A model generated the notes under the pieces. The model had not been told where the DNA came from and ran no database searches. It worked only from the letters and a program-made list of their open reading frames with translations. From contig NZ_KB899406.1 in NCBI RefSeq assembly GCF_000378205.1, positions 310,001-374,000 of the forward strand: a DNA stretch of 64,000 bases, given 5' to 3'. This stretch comes from Sediminispirochaeta bajacaliforniensis DSM 16054 (GTDB lineage: Bacteria; Spirochaetota; Spirochaetia; DSM-16054; Sediminispirochaetaceae). The position numbers and the translations under genes were made by a program. This document shows, piece by piece, positions 9,208 through 17,994 of the stretch (its first letter is position 1; the number at the start of each line of letters is the position of its first letter).

Positions 9208-10164
9208 ATGACGAAAAAGGAGCGAATTCTCGCTGCAATGCAAGGAAGGCATGTCGATTGCATTCCTGCCGGTTTTTATCTTCACTTTCCCGAGAAATCC
9301 TTTTTCGGAAAAGAAGCGGTGGAAGCTCATCTGAACTTCTATAAGCAAACTGATACAGATTTCTTAAAAGTCATGAATGAAAATTTGTATAGGACAGTAT
9401 CCCCCTTGACGGGGGCGGATGATTGGAAACATGTACGACCTCTTACGGGAAAAGAGCCTTGGATTCGAAATCAGGTCGACATTATTAAAGAACTGGCGGA
9501 TCGGGTTGGTGATGAGGTCTTTATTTTGGCAACAATCCATGGTGTTTTTGCATCTGCTTTTCATGCAACCGGATTGCCCGATAGTGCCTTTGCACGACGG
9601 AATCCTGTTTGTGAACATCTCTGCCAGAAGCCGGAACTTGTTGGCCGGGCTCTGGGGATAATTGCGGAAGGTCTTTCGTGTTTTGCACAGGCTTGTCTTG
9701 ACGCCGGGGCGGACGGCATCTACTATGCCGCTCTTGGTGCTGAGTCATACCGCTTTGACCGAAAGACGTTTGAATCCTATATCAAACCGCATGATCTTAC
9801 GGTCTTACATTCTTTTGATTCATCGATGTGCACGGTGCTTCATATGTGCAAGGATCGATTACACATCGATCTCTACCAGGACTACCCGGGAGAAATTGTC
9901 AATTGGGCAATCCATGAGCAGAACATCGGTTTGTCGGAGGGACGTGAGCTTTTCAGACGGACAATTCTGGGCGGGTTTGATGACCGTAGTGGGATCTTGG
10001 TAGATGGTTCCCCCGCGGATATCAAGTCGGAAGCCCGGCGTATCATAGAGACCGCCGGTACCCGTTCGTTTATTTTAGGAGCGGATTGTACGCTTCCGAC
10101 AACGATTTCCTATGAGAAAATCAGGATGGCAGTGGAAGCTGCCCATTCGTATCCTGGCCAATAA
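9208..10164 (+). CDS. UroD/MtaA-family methyltransferase-like protein
   Basis: The start is the ATG at 9208 with GAGGT just upstream; a GTG two codons earlier is less well placed. The 318-residue protein belongs to the uroporphyrinogen decarboxylase fold group (opening MTKKERILAAMQGRHVD). It carries the H-x-C...C zinc pattern of the corrinoid methyltransferases MtaA/CmuA: HMC at 212-214 and Cys294 in GADCTLP. This favours a zinc-dependent methyl transfer activity over haem synthesis. It is the first gene of an operon with a sugar-type ABC importer and a cysteine desulfidase-like gene, so the imported compound may be methylated or demethylated. No corrinoid protein gene is visible nearby, which leaves the methyl acceptor unknown. 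Confidence 0.75.
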   Translation: MTKKERILAAMQGRHVDCIPAGFYLHFPEKSFFGKEAVEAHLNFYKQTDTDFLKVMNENLYRTVSPLTGADDWKHVRPLTGKEPWIRNQVDIIKELADRVGDEVFILATIHGVFASAFHATGLPDSAFARRNPVCEHLCQKPELVGRALGIIAEGLSCFAQACLDAGADGIYYAALGAESYRFDRKTFESYIKPHDLTVLHSFDSSMCTVLHMCKDRLHIDLYQDYPGEIVNWAIHEQNIGLSEGRELFRRTILGGFDDRSGILVDGSPADIKSEARRIIETAGTRSFILGADCTLPTTISYEKIRMAVEAAHSYPGQ

Positions 10165-10191
10165 ATCCTACAGAAACAAAAGGAGTATGTG

Positions 10192-11562
10192 ATGAGAAAA
10201 AACTTGCCCTTTATGCGATGGATCATTGCCGCCATCTTCATTCTCGGAATGGTAACGGGATGTGCAAAGGAGACCGATTCGCAGAAAGACGCCGACACTG
10301 GTGCTGGGTATCCCAATGGTACCATGGTCCTTTATGATTATGGTCAGCCACAGTATTGGCTACAGTTTTTTACCAACTATCTTGTCGACCATCCGGAAGA
10401 GACCGAGGGTGTTTCTGTCGAAATGGTGCAGACAGAGGGTGAGGCCGATGTCCGTCAGAAGGTCCAGATGTCGCTGACTGCCGGTTCCTACGGCGAACTT
10501 CCCGATGCGATTGCGACCGCGCCGGTAAGTATGCAGGCCCTTGCAGAAGGGGGAGCTCTCATGGATATGACTGATTTTCTTACTCCGTATATGGATGATT
10601 TCTTTCCGGGAACCTTCGATCAGATCACCTACAAGGGGAAAATTTACGGCTTGCCGAAAAGTCTTCGTCCCCAGTTGATATTTTATAACAAGGATGTTTT
10701 TGATACGTACGGTATCGATCCTGCCGAAATGGACACCTTTGCAGGTTATTTGGAGGTTGGGAGAAAACTCAAGAAACTGAGTAACGGTACCGTTTATCTT
10801 TCTTATATTGATCCGGGTTCCCGAACCTGGCGTTACTACGGACGACGGGGATTTATGCCGCAGGCAAATGCCAGGATCTGGGATGATGCTGGAAATATCG
10901 TCATCGATAAGGATCCTGGCGCTCGGCGGGCCTTTGAGACGATTCGTCGATTGTATGAAGAGGGACTGCTTTTGAAAAGCAAAATTTTTGAACCACCCCT
11001 TTATGAGGCCTGTCGCAACGGGCAGATAGCGACCTTTTATATAGGGGCCTTCTGGGACGAGTTCCTCCGAAAAAATCTGCCGGATATGAAGGGTTCGTGG
11101 AGGGTCATGCCTGCACCGGTCTATTCCGATATCGGTACAAGGGGTGCTGCGGTAATCGGCATTCAGGCGATTGTCAAAAAACCGAAACCCGTATATGCCG
11201 GTTTATACGAGGATATTTGGCTTGATTTTCACTTCAATGGAGAGGCCAGGAAGAAGTGGACCATTTCCATGGAGGAACAAAATGCCCCTTATCCTAATCC
11301 GATCACAGAAAAGCTTCTTGAAGATCCCTTTTGGAAGGAACCCTCCGCATTTTACGGGGGCCAGTCCTTCCGGGAGATGGAGGGGATAGGGCTGAGAGAC
11401 GCCTCGGAAAATATGCGAGTCACTAGTGACGACGCCGAAGCCGATCTGATTATCTCGGCAGAGCTTGAGAAATATCTTGCAGGTGATCAGTCTATGGATG
11501 AAGCGGTAATAAACATGGGAAAGAATTTACGGGCGAAAATCGGTAAAACCGAGGCCAAATAG
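10192..11562 (+). CDS. ABC transporter solute-binding lipoprotein (family 1)
   Basis: AGGAG at 10181-10185 selects the ATG at 10192 (456 residues). A lipoprotein signal ends in MVTGC (Cys near residue 23), so the protein is membrane-anchored in the periplasm. The body is a family-1 extracellular binding protein as used for sugars and polyols: GKIYGLPKSLRPQLIFYNKD around 150 and the usual long C-terminal helical lobe. It is followed by two MalF/MalG-type permease genes. A strong hairpin after its stop probably raises its expression over the permeases, as is common for binding proteins. The ligand cannot be read from the sequence. Confidence 0.9.
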   Translation: MRKNLPFMRWIIAAIFILGMVTGCAKETDSQKDADTGAGYPNGTMVLYDYGQPQYWLQFFTNYLVDHPEETEGVSVEMVQTEGEADVRQKVQMSLTAGSYGELPDAIATAPVSMQALAEGGALMDMTDFLTPYMDDFFPGTFDQITYKGKIYGLPKSLRPQLIFYNKDVFDTYGIDPAEMDTFAGYLEVGRKLKKLSNGTVYLSYIDPGSRTWRYYGRRGFMPQANARIWDDAGNIVIDKDPGARRAFETIRRLYEEGLLLKSKIFEPPLYEACRNGQIATFYIGAFWDEFLRKNLPDMKGSWRVMPAPVYSDIGTRGAAVIGIQAIVKKPKPVYAGLYEDIWLDFHFNGEARKKWTISMEEQNAPYPNPITEKLLEDPFWKEPSAFYGGQSFREMEGIGLRDASENMRVTSDDAEADLIISAELEKYLAGDQSMDEAVINMGKNLRAKIGKTEAK

Positions 11563-11573
11563 CACCGAGATCC

Positions 11574-11610
11574 CTTATTCGGGGGAATCCGTTCCCCCGA
11601 ATAAGATTTT
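11574..11610 (+). terminator. Intercistronic hairpin after the binding-protein gene
   Basis: A perfect 14-base-pair stem (CTTATTCGGGGGAA, 11574-11587, with 11592-11605) with a 4-base loop is followed by ATTTTTG. It lies between the binding protein and the first permease. It is probably a partial terminator or RNA 3-prime stabiliser that sets a high binding-protein to permease ratio. Confidence 0.8.
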
Positions 11611-11631
11611 TGTTTGAAATAGGAGCATAGA

Positions 11632-12528
11632 GTGTACTGGGGTAACGGCACTTCTTTGATAAGGCAAATCCTGAAATACAAAAACTGCTATCTATTTATT
11701 GCACCTTTCTTTGTTCTCTTTTTTGTATTTCAACTTTTTCCTCTGGTCTGGTCACTTGTTTTAAGCTTTCATGAATGGAACGGTTTGGGTGCGATGAAAC
11801 CGATAGGGCTCGCAAACTATAAAGCCCTTTTCACCGATTACATGTTTCTCGACGGACTCAAAAATACGACATTGTACTGGGTTGCTTCGCTTGTGCTTAT
11901 TCTACCCCTTGCTCTTATTATTGCTTCTTTACTGAACTCCGTTAAAAAGGGGAGGGGGCTTTTCAAATTGCTTTCGTTCCTTCCTTATATTACCGCAACC
12001 GTCGCTGTCGGCTTAATTTTCAATATAATGTTTGATTACAATTCCGGCTTTATCAATCAACTTATTCAGGCTTTTGGGGGGAAGCCCGTCGCATGGCTGA
12101 CAAGTACAAAGCTGTCGAAGGTTCCCGTTATCATTCTCAATGTCTGGAGGATAACGCCGTGGTATACCCTGATTCTTTTCTCAGGCCTTTTAACCATTCC
12201 CGTCGAACTCTATGAGGCCGCAACCATTGACGGAGCCAATTGTCTGACGAAATTTTTTAGGATTACCATTCCTTCTCTTTCCAATCTTCTTTTCTTCTGC
12301 TTTATCACGATTGCCGTTGATTCTTGGAAAATTTTTGCCGAACCCTATATCTTAACGAAGGGTGGACCGGGTACCTCCTCTTTATCCTTGTTTCAGTACC
12401 TGTATATCAATGGCTTTACTCTATTCAAACTTGGATATGCATCTGCCGTAGGGTATATTCTCACCCTTATTCTTCTTTGTGTATCTGTTATGCAGCAGAA
12501 GATTCTGAAGCAGCAAAGCGGTTTATAA
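11632..12528 (+). CDS. ABC sugar-type permease, MalF-like
   Basis: The 298-residue integral membrane protein has about six helices and the type-I ABC coupling loop EAATIDGANCLTKF near residue 195, where the transport ATPase docks. It probably starts at a GTG (11632), with AGGAG 6 bases upstream. It pairs with the following MalG-like permease. No ATPase gene lies in the operon, so a shared MsmK/UgpC-type ATPase encoded elsewhere probably energises it. Confidence 0.88.
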   Translation: MYWGNGTSLIRQILKYKNCYLFIAPFFVLFFVFQLFPLVWSLVLSFHEWNGLGAMKPIGLANYKALFTDYMFLDGLKNTTLYWVASLVLILPLALIIASLLNSVKKGRGLFKLLSFLPYITATVAVGLIFNIMFDYNSGFINQLIQAFGGKPVAWLTSTKLSKVPVIILNVWRITPWYTLILFSGLLTIPVELYEAATIDGANCLTKFFRITIPSLSNLLFFCFITIAVDSWKIFAEPYILTKGGPGTSSLSLFQYLYINGFTLFKLGYASAVGYILTLILLCVSVMQQKILKQQSGL

Positions 12529-12534
12529 GGGGAT

Positions 12535-13386
12535 ATGATCGTGTATGGAATAAAAAACATCGGTACGAGACTGAAGAGGTCCGTTACTTTCGTTGCGCTG
12601 ATCATCGTTGTTGTCGTTTCGCTTTTCCCTGTATGCTGGATGCTTTTGACGGCACTGAAGCCGGTTTCCGAAAGCTTTAGCACCCTGGGATCAATCATCC
12701 CAAACAAACCCACTTTTGCAAATTTCCCTTCGGTGATGCAATTGTTCCCCATGGGACGGAACTTTTTCAATAGCGTCGTTGTCAGCATTGTAGGAACAGC
12801 AACAACACTTTTTTTCTGTTCACTTGCAGGATTTGCCTTTGCGAAATTCGACTTCCCCGCTAAGAATTTTCTATTTGCTTTTCTCTTGGCAACAATGATG
12901 ATTCCTCCTGAGGCATCGGTCATTCCTGTTTTCATTATCATTCGAAAATTGGGCTGGGTAAATAATCTCCTTGCACTTATCGTTCCGAGAGCCGCAACTG
13001 CTGTAGGGATTTTCTATATGCGGCAGTATATCTCTGCTTTTCCGACGGAATTGCTTGAGCAGGCCCGTATCGACGGCTGTCGGGATTTTGGAATCTACTG
13101 GAAGATCGTTTTACCCGTTATTCGGCCTGCAATTGCATCCTGGGCCGTTCTTGCACTTATTGCCCGGTGGAATGATTTTTTCTGGCCTCTTATTTTTATG
13201 AGATCAAAAGAGATGTATACCTTGATGGTCTCTATCGCGCTTCTTCCTGTAAGTGAGGGACTTTCCACGCCCTGGCCTGTTATTATGGCCGGGACATCAA
13301 TGGCTGTAGTGCCGATTATCATTATGTATGTTATGCTGACAAGATTCCAGCTGGCAGAGCTTTCTGCCGGAGCAGTAAAGGGGTAA
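12535..13386 (+). CDS. ABC sugar-type permease, MalG-like
   Basis: The 283-residue protein starts at an ATG six bases after the MalF-like stop. It has a first helix near 20-40, four to five further helices, and the EAA coupling loop EQARIDGCRDFGIYWK at about 182. The motif STPWPVIMAG near the end is usual for MalG-type permeases. It completes the membrane channel of the importer. Its stop is 6 bases before the next gene, which continues the operon. Confidence 0.88.
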   Translation: MIVYGIKNIGTRLKRSVTFVALIIVVVVSLFPVCWMLLTALKPVSESFSTLGSIIPNKPTFANFPSVMQLFPMGRNFFNSVVVSIVGTATTLFFCSLAGFAFAKFDFPAKNFLFAFLLATMMIPPEASVIPVFIIIRKLGWVNNLLALIVPRAATAVGIFYMRQYISAFPTELLEQARIDGCRDFGIYWKIVLPVIRPAIASWAVLALIARWNDFFWPLIFMRSKEMYTLMVSIALLPVSEGLSTPWPVIMAGTSMAVVPIIIMYVMLTRFQLAELSAGAVKG

Positions 13387-13392
13387 TAATCC

Positions 13393-14676
13393 ATGTGGAC
13401 AGAATATCTGAATGTCTTGCACAAAGAGATCCTTCCTGCCGTCGGGTGTACGGAACCTGCGGCGGTTGCGCTTGCTTGTGCCACTGCCGCCCATTTCCTA
13501 CCGAACCATCCTGAGTACATCAAGGTAGAGGTGAGTAGAAACATCTTTAAAAACGGGCTTGGGGTCGGTATTCCCGGAACGAAACAACACGGCCTTGGCA
13601 TTGCGGCGGCTCTTGGTGTTTGTGGGGGCAACTATACGGCGGGATTAGAGGTCCTTGCCGCTTTGTCCGACGAGGTCGTTGCTGCTGCGGAAGAGTTGGT
13701 TGCACGGAAGCGGGTGGTGATAAGCCTCGCCGGTGAGGGGACAGGCGATATCTATGTACGGGCATTGGTTTCGGCAGGTGGAGAAGAAGCGGTTGTTGTC
13801 ATAGAAGAGGAACACAGTCGCATTACCGAGATCACGGTAAATGGTACGGTGCGTAAGGTCCACTCTTCCCTTCCCGTGCATAAAGAACGTTCTTCTTTTT
13901 TTCAGAATCTCAATCTGCGGGCAATTGTTCGCTTTGCAACCGAAGTATCCTTTGATGAAATCAAATTCCTGCTTGATGCCGCCGTCATGAACGAGGCAAT
14001 TGCCCTTGACGGTATCAGCTGCGGTTACGGACTTCATGTGGGGCAGGCGTTTAAGGAAAAATCGATATTTGGGAATTCGACGGAGCACCTTCCTCCCATC
14101 TTGAAGGCTGCTCTGCTTTCCGCCGGTGCTTCCGATGCCAGAATGAACGGTTCGAGCCTGCCCGTTATGAGTAACTCCGGCAGTGGAAATCAGGGAATCA
14201 CCGCTACTGTTCCCATCGTGGTTTTCGCGAAAGAACTGAAAACCAATGACGAGCGTCTTGCCCGTGCTCTTGCCTTGAGCCATCTGGTGGCGATTTATAT
14301 AAAACATTTTGCCGATCGACTTTCGGCCTTCTGCGGAGCCGTTACAGCAGCGGCCGGCGCGGCATGCGGGATTTCGTTTCTCATGGGCGGCTCGTACGAA
14401 GAAATCGCGATGACATTGCAGAATTCTCTTTCCGGGGTGACCGGTATGATCTGCGACGGAGCGAAATCAAGCTGCGCTCTTAAAATTGCAACTGCCGTTC
14501 AAAGTACACTCTTGTCGAGTTCTCTCGCCCTTCAGCACTATACCATTGCAGGTGGCGAAGGTATTGTCGATCCCTGCGTCGATACGACCATCAGGAATAT
14601 CGGAACCCTGACGAAACAAGGTATGCGAAGCACCGATTCTACCATTCTGGAGATCATGCGATCCCAGGGGCGATGA
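13393..14676 (+). CDS. L-cysteine desulfidase family protein (UPF0597/CyuA type)
   Basis: The 427-residue protein opens with EILPAVGCTEPAAVALA, the hallmark of the UPF0597/L-cysteine desulfidase family. Conserved cysteines include Cys19 in GCTEP and the pair in MICDGAKSSCALK near 355-365, which are expected to bind a [4Fe-4S] cluster. The family converts cysteine (or a related thiol or hydroxy amino acid) to pyruvate, ammonia and sulfide, and is related to iron-sulfur serine dehydratases. It is the last gene of the GntR-flanked operon, so the real substrate may be whatever the ABC importer brings in. A terminator-like hairpin follows. Confidence 0.8.
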   Translation: MWTEYLNVLHKEILPAVGCTEPAAVALACATAAHFLPNHPEYIKVEVSRNIFKNGLGVGIPGTKQHGLGIAAALGVCGGNYTAGLEVLAALSDEVVAAAEELVARKRVVISLAGEGTGDIYVRALVSAGGEEAVVVIEEEHSRITEITVNGTVRKVHSSLPVHKERSSFFQNLNLRAIVRFATEVSFDEIKFLLDAAVMNEAIALDGISCGYGLHVGQAFKEKSIFGNSTEHLPPILKAALLSAGASDARMNGSSLPVMSNSGSGNQGITATVPIVVFAKELKTNDERLARALALSHLVAIYIKHFADRLSAFCGAVTAAAGAACGISFLMGGSYEEIAMTLQNSLSGVTGMICDGAKSSCALKIATAVQSTLLSSSLALQHYTIAGGEGIVDPCVDTTIRNIGTLTKQGMRSTDSTILEIMRSQGR

Positions 14677-14707
14677 AGGCAGGAATCATGAGCATCATAT
14701 CGTCAAT

Positions 14708-14761
14708 ACCGATCCCACGACCCGGGAATTGTGCATTATAGGCATGGGATGGTCTTTTTTT
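14708..14761 (+). terminator. Probable rho-independent terminator
   Basis: ACC-g-ATCCCA pairs with TGGGAT-g-GT across a loop of about 28 bases and is followed by CTTTTTTT (14754-14761). It closes the methyltransferase/ABC/desulfidase operon and separates it from the downstream symporter gene. Confidence 0.6.
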
Positions 14762-14824
14762 AGAGCCTTGGACAAGTAGTAATAATTTGGTACGTTTTTT
14801 TATTACCGCGAAAAGGATGGAAAC

Positions 14825-16297
14825 GTGATCAATTATGCTACTTTAGTCACTTTTGTTGTCTATTTTGTCTTTCTAATGGCCGTAGGAATCTATTTTTATC
14901 GGCGAACCAGTAATCTTGAAGATTATTTGCTCGGAGGCCGTGGAATGGGGAGCTGGGTCACTGCCCTCTCTGCCCAGGCCAGCGATATGAGCGGATGGCT
15001 CCTTATGGGGCTTCCGGGGGCTGTCTATTTGTGGGGAATCGACCAGAGCTGGATTGCCATCGGATTGGGAATCGGGACATTTTTTAACTGGCTATTGGTT
15101 GCACCTCGTCTGCGTATGTATACCGGGAAGCTACATTCCATGACTTTGTCGGGTTTCCTTGGTGACCGTTTTGGAGACCCTAGCGGCCTTATCCGGATTA
15201 TTTCCGCCCTTATCACCCTGCTGTTTTTCACCATCTATGCCTCTTCCGGCCTTGTCGCGGCGGGAAAATTGTTTGTCGCCATGTTCGGGATGCACTATGC
15301 CCTTGCCGTTATCGTAGGGGCCGTTGTCATGATTTTATATACCTTTTTGGGGGGATTCCTTGCCGTTTGCTGGACCGATCTTTTTCAGGGCCTCTTGATG
15401 TTTATGGCGATCATTATTGTCCCCATTGTCGGCTTGCAGCATGCGGGAGGTGTGTCGGTTATCGGCCGGTCGATTGCCGAAAAGGGGCTTTCGACTTCGC
15501 TTTTCACCTCCGGTCCCGGTATTGCCGGAATCGTCGCGATTATTTCCACCATGGCCTGGGGGCTTGGTTATTTCGGTCAGCCGCATATTCTTGCCCGGTT
15601 TATGGGGATCAAGTCGATAAAGGAGCTACCCAAAGCTATGACTATAGCAATGATATGGGTAGTGATATCTCTGACAGGAGCGGTGATTGTCGGGCTTATC
15701 GGTACGGCCGTGGTACCGGGCCTAAGCGGGGGAAATGAAGAAAAGGTATTTATCCTCATGATCGATGGGCTCTTTAATCCTTGGCTTGGAGGAGTGCTTC
15801 TTGCTGCCATTCTGGCTGCGATTATGTCTACAATTGATTCACAGCTTCTCGTTTCCTCTTCTGCCCTTACCGAGGATTTTTATAAACACATCATTAGAAA
15901 AGAGGCCTCTGACAAAGAGCTTATCTGGGTTGGAAGAAGTTGTGTGCTGATTATCGCTCTCATTGCCTTGCTCCTTGCCCTTAATCCCAATTCGACGGTT
16001 TTGGGGCTTGTCTCATACGCATGGGGCGGCTTCGGTGCAGCCTTTGGTCCGGCCGTTCTGATGGCGCTTTTTTCCAGAAAAACCGGATGGCAGTCAATTC
16101 TCGGCGGTATCGTCGTCGGGACCGTTGTGCTGGTTATTTGGAAAAACCTTGGCCTTGGTTCGGTCATGTACGAGATCGTTCCCGGCTTTTTGGCTAATTT
16201 TTTGACCGTTTTTCTGCTGAATTTCAGGTTCGGTCAGCAGAATGAGAGGATCCTATCCGAATTCGATGAGGTCGAACAGAGTATTGCAAAGGGATGA
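14825..16297 (+). CDS. Sodium:solute symporter (PutP-like SSS family)
   Basis: The 490-residue membrane protein probably starts at GTG 14825, with an AAGGATGG site upstream. It has about 13 hydrophobic helices. The N-terminal pattern NLEDYLLGGRGMGSWVTALS and the following ASDMSGWLLMGLPGAVY are diagnostic of the PutP/SSS family, and the Na+-site helices are present (AILAAIMSTIDSQLLVSSS near 335). PutP itself imports L-proline with sodium; other members take pantothenate, sugars or acids. It sits after a terminator, so it is probably transcribed on its own. Its link to the upstream operon is only positional. Confidence 0.88.
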   Translation: MINYATLVTFVVYFVFLMAVGIYFYRRTSNLEDYLLGGRGMGSWVTALSAQASDMSGWLLMGLPGAVYLWGIDQSWIAIGLGIGTFFNWLLVAPRLRMYTGKLHSMTLSGFLGDRFGDPSGLIRIISALITLLFFTIYASSGLVAAGKLFVAMFGMHYALAVIVGAVVMILYTFLGGFLAVCWTDLFQGLLMFMAIIIVPIVGLQHAGGVSVIGRSIAEKGLSTSLFTSGPGIAGIVAIISTMAWGLGYFGQPHILARFMGIKSIKELPKAMTIAMIWVVISLTGAVIVGLIGTAVVPGLSGGNEEKVFILMIDGLFNPWLGGVLLAAILAAIMSTIDSQLLVSSSALTEDFYKHIIRKEASDKELIWVGRSCVLIIALIALLLALNPNSTVLGLVSYAWGGFGAAFGPAVLMALFSRKTGWQSILGGIVVGTVVLVIWKNLGLGSVMYEIVPGFLANFLTVFLLNFRFGQQNERILSEFDEVEQSIAKG

Positions 16298-16303
16298 ACT
16301 CTT

Positions 16304-16329
16304 GCCTATATCACTCAGATGATATAGGC
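16304..16329 (+). terminator. Hairpin after the symporter gene
   Basis: GCCTATATCA and TGATATAGGC form a perfect 10-base-pair stem with a CTCAGA loop, 7 bases after the symporter stop. There is no T-run downstream, so it may stabilise the mRNA end rather than terminate by itself. Confidence 0.5.
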
Positions 16330-16475
16330 CGTAAAAAAATGTGCCGTGGACATGAAGGTGATAGAGTACATGCGCTCACCTCATTTGAACCCTTATGCCA
16401 AAAGGAACGACATTGAAGTGTAGGGCACTTTTCGTTATAATATAAAGAACTACTATGTTAAATAGGAGCGTGTTC

Positions 16476-16751
16476 ATGTATTATGCCGCGTATGAGAAGA
16501 AAACATCGAAGACGAAAAAGTGGAAAATTTTCAGCACTAAAAGCGATTTATTATCCCATTTTGAAAAGGTTGAACCTCGTGCAGTTCCCGAATCCAAGGA
16601 TGTGGTTGAACTTGATCAGAATCTTTCTTCATGGAGCATTGCAAAGCTTACGCCTGCTACCAGAAAAAAATTAGAAGACCATTTTGAAAAACCTGCGGCG
16701 GAGCTGAACGGCAAGGGTGACTTCCTTCCTGATTTGGTAAAAAAGTTATGA
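16476..16751 (+). CDS. Small lysine-rich protein of unknown function
   Basis: I do not recognise this 91-residue protein. The ATG at 16476 is chosen because AGGAG lies 7 bases upstream; an in-frame ATG seven codons earlier lacks a site. It is highly charged, with an N-terminal basic part (KKTSKTKKWKIFSTK) and predicted helical segments containing LTPATRKKLEDHFEK. There is no signal peptide or membrane segment, so it should be cytoplasmic. It stands alone between the symporter and a transposase relic. Confidence 0.55.
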   Translation: MYYAAYEKKTSKTKKWKIFSTKSDLLSHFEKVEPRAVPESKDVVELDQNLSSWSIAKLTPATRKKLEDHFEKPAAELNGKGDFLPDLVKKL

Positions 16752-16889
16752 TAGGATCTAAAGTCTGACCTGAACAGTGCTGTCGTAACACTTTAGAAAG
16801 GCAAAACTTGGTTCACTGCGTAATTATGGCACCGAAAGAGCCGTATCGGGTGAAGTTTTCAAATATACTTTTTAAACTACGACTTCTAA

Positions 16890-17560
16890 AGATGGTAAAA
16901 TGTAGTGTTGGAGAATCTGCAAAGCCGACCACTGCCTCGTCAATCTCGAAATCCTGATTGGTCACAGCATAGTAGAGCAGAAGTGTCTCCCTGCCGTACT
17001 ACCATTGCATCCTGGTATGCAGGTGCCTCAGCAGGGCTCACCACCATTGGAGGAAATAGTTCAGAGATCGGTACACGTTTTCCGCCGAATAGCGAGAGTC
17101 CCCAACGAAAATATCCCGCTTCTCCCTGGCTCTCTTCTTTGGGCAGGGGAAGACCCCCCGGTTAAGAACCAGCATTTTAAAGATGGAGTTGAGGGTTGCC
17201 CAAAGTTTTTGTACCGCCTGCGGTTGTTCAAGAAACAATCAATCTCCAGCTGGTGGTAAAGTACTGAAAGAGCTCCATAACCAATATTCTTACGGAGTTT
17301 TTATTCTGAGGAAAGTAAAATCTTTACACGCCATGGTGCTGTGCCCCGGCACTATTACCTGAATTGTATCCTTGAGGCGTTTTCTCTCGGCTGTCATTTG
17401 TTTGGCTACTGCCTTGAAATGTGCAATTGGATCGACAAACTGTTTCTCGAGCTCATTGAGATAACTTATGTCTTTGATCATCCATTGCCCTGTGGCCTCA
17501 ATAATTTAACGTTTGGTTCTGCTGGTCTTTTTCCCGTACAGTATTCCTAAAAAAATATCA
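16890..17560 (-). mobile_element. Decayed IS1634-type transposase
   Basis: Read on the minus strand and allowing several frameshifts, this stretch spells the N-terminal half of an IS1634-family (IS4-like DDE) transposase. The pieces in order are: ISYLNELEKQFVDPIAHFKA (about 17470-17410), NIGYGALSVLYHQLEIDCFL (about 17290-17230), LNSIFKMLVLNR...PKKRAREKRDIF...ENVYRSLNYF (about 17200-17050) and LYYAVTNQDFEIDEAVVGFA (about 16978-16920). In active members the last motif reads YYDVTN, whose Asp is the first catalytic residue; here it is Ala. The C-terminal half and clear terminal repeats are missing. It is an inactive remnant marking the left edge of the catabolic island. Confidence 0.65.
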
Positions 17561-17644
17561 TCACGTGTTTATAACATAGGGATTTATTTCTGTTATTAGA
17601 ATAATTCAACTATAAAAGTGTGGTAGAAATTAAAAATATTAGAC

Positions 17645-17690
17645 TTGACATATAGAATATCGGTGTTAGTATATGATATATAAAAATAAA
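17645..17690 (+). promoter_or_regulatory. Promoter and AT-rich operator before the dctP relic
   Basis: TTGACA (17645-17650) and a TAGTAT -10 (17667-17672, spacer 16) are overlapped by the palindrome TATATGATATA centred at 17675. The region closely matches the one before the intact dctP copy (25469-25507), including the GGTGTTA motif and the AAAGGAGCAAGA ribosome site. It probably still drives dctQ, dctM and the dehydrogenase gene. Confidence 0.7.
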
Positions 17691-17701
17691 AGGAGCAAGA
17701 T

Positions 17702-17934
17702 ATGCGTAAGCTTATTATGGTGTTTGTGGCGACTGCGCTGGGGTTTGCCAACGGCAAGCGGAGGTAACGATGAAAATCCAGCACAACCTGCCCACAACGC
17801 AGGTGATACTCGGGCTATTGAAGGAGCCATGGAAGGCAAAGATGGGTCCGGTGTACGCGTCGGTGGAGAAGCTGATAAGCAGCCAGGCCTGGGCCAAGCT
17901 GCATGAAGGAGCCGATGCGATCAGGGAGAAGTGA
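17702..17934 (+). pseudogene. Internally deleted dctP (TRAP solute-binding protein) relic
   Basis: The start, signal-peptide codons, a short block around QHNLPTTQ, and the last 36 or so codons (from MGPVYASVEKL to the TGA) match the intact dctP at 25526-26572 almost base for base. About 80% of the gene between them is gone. Two of the junctions fall at short repeats present in the intact copy: ACGCAGG (25670 and 26360) and TGAAGGAG (26382 and 26457). The remainder is out of frame, so no binding protein is made. It occupies the usual binding-protein place before dctQ and dctM. Upstream signals are intact. Confidence 0.9.
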
Positions 17935-17994
17935 GCAGCATGGTGATGGGCCTGCGGCCCCTCCCATGGATATCATTGCAAAATAGGAATCTAT

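Noticed and set aside
9208-10164. Haem-pathway uroporphyrinogen decarboxylase
   Set aside because: The HxC...C zinc pattern and the transporter operon fit the MtaA/CmuA methyltransferase branch, and no other haem gene is nearby.
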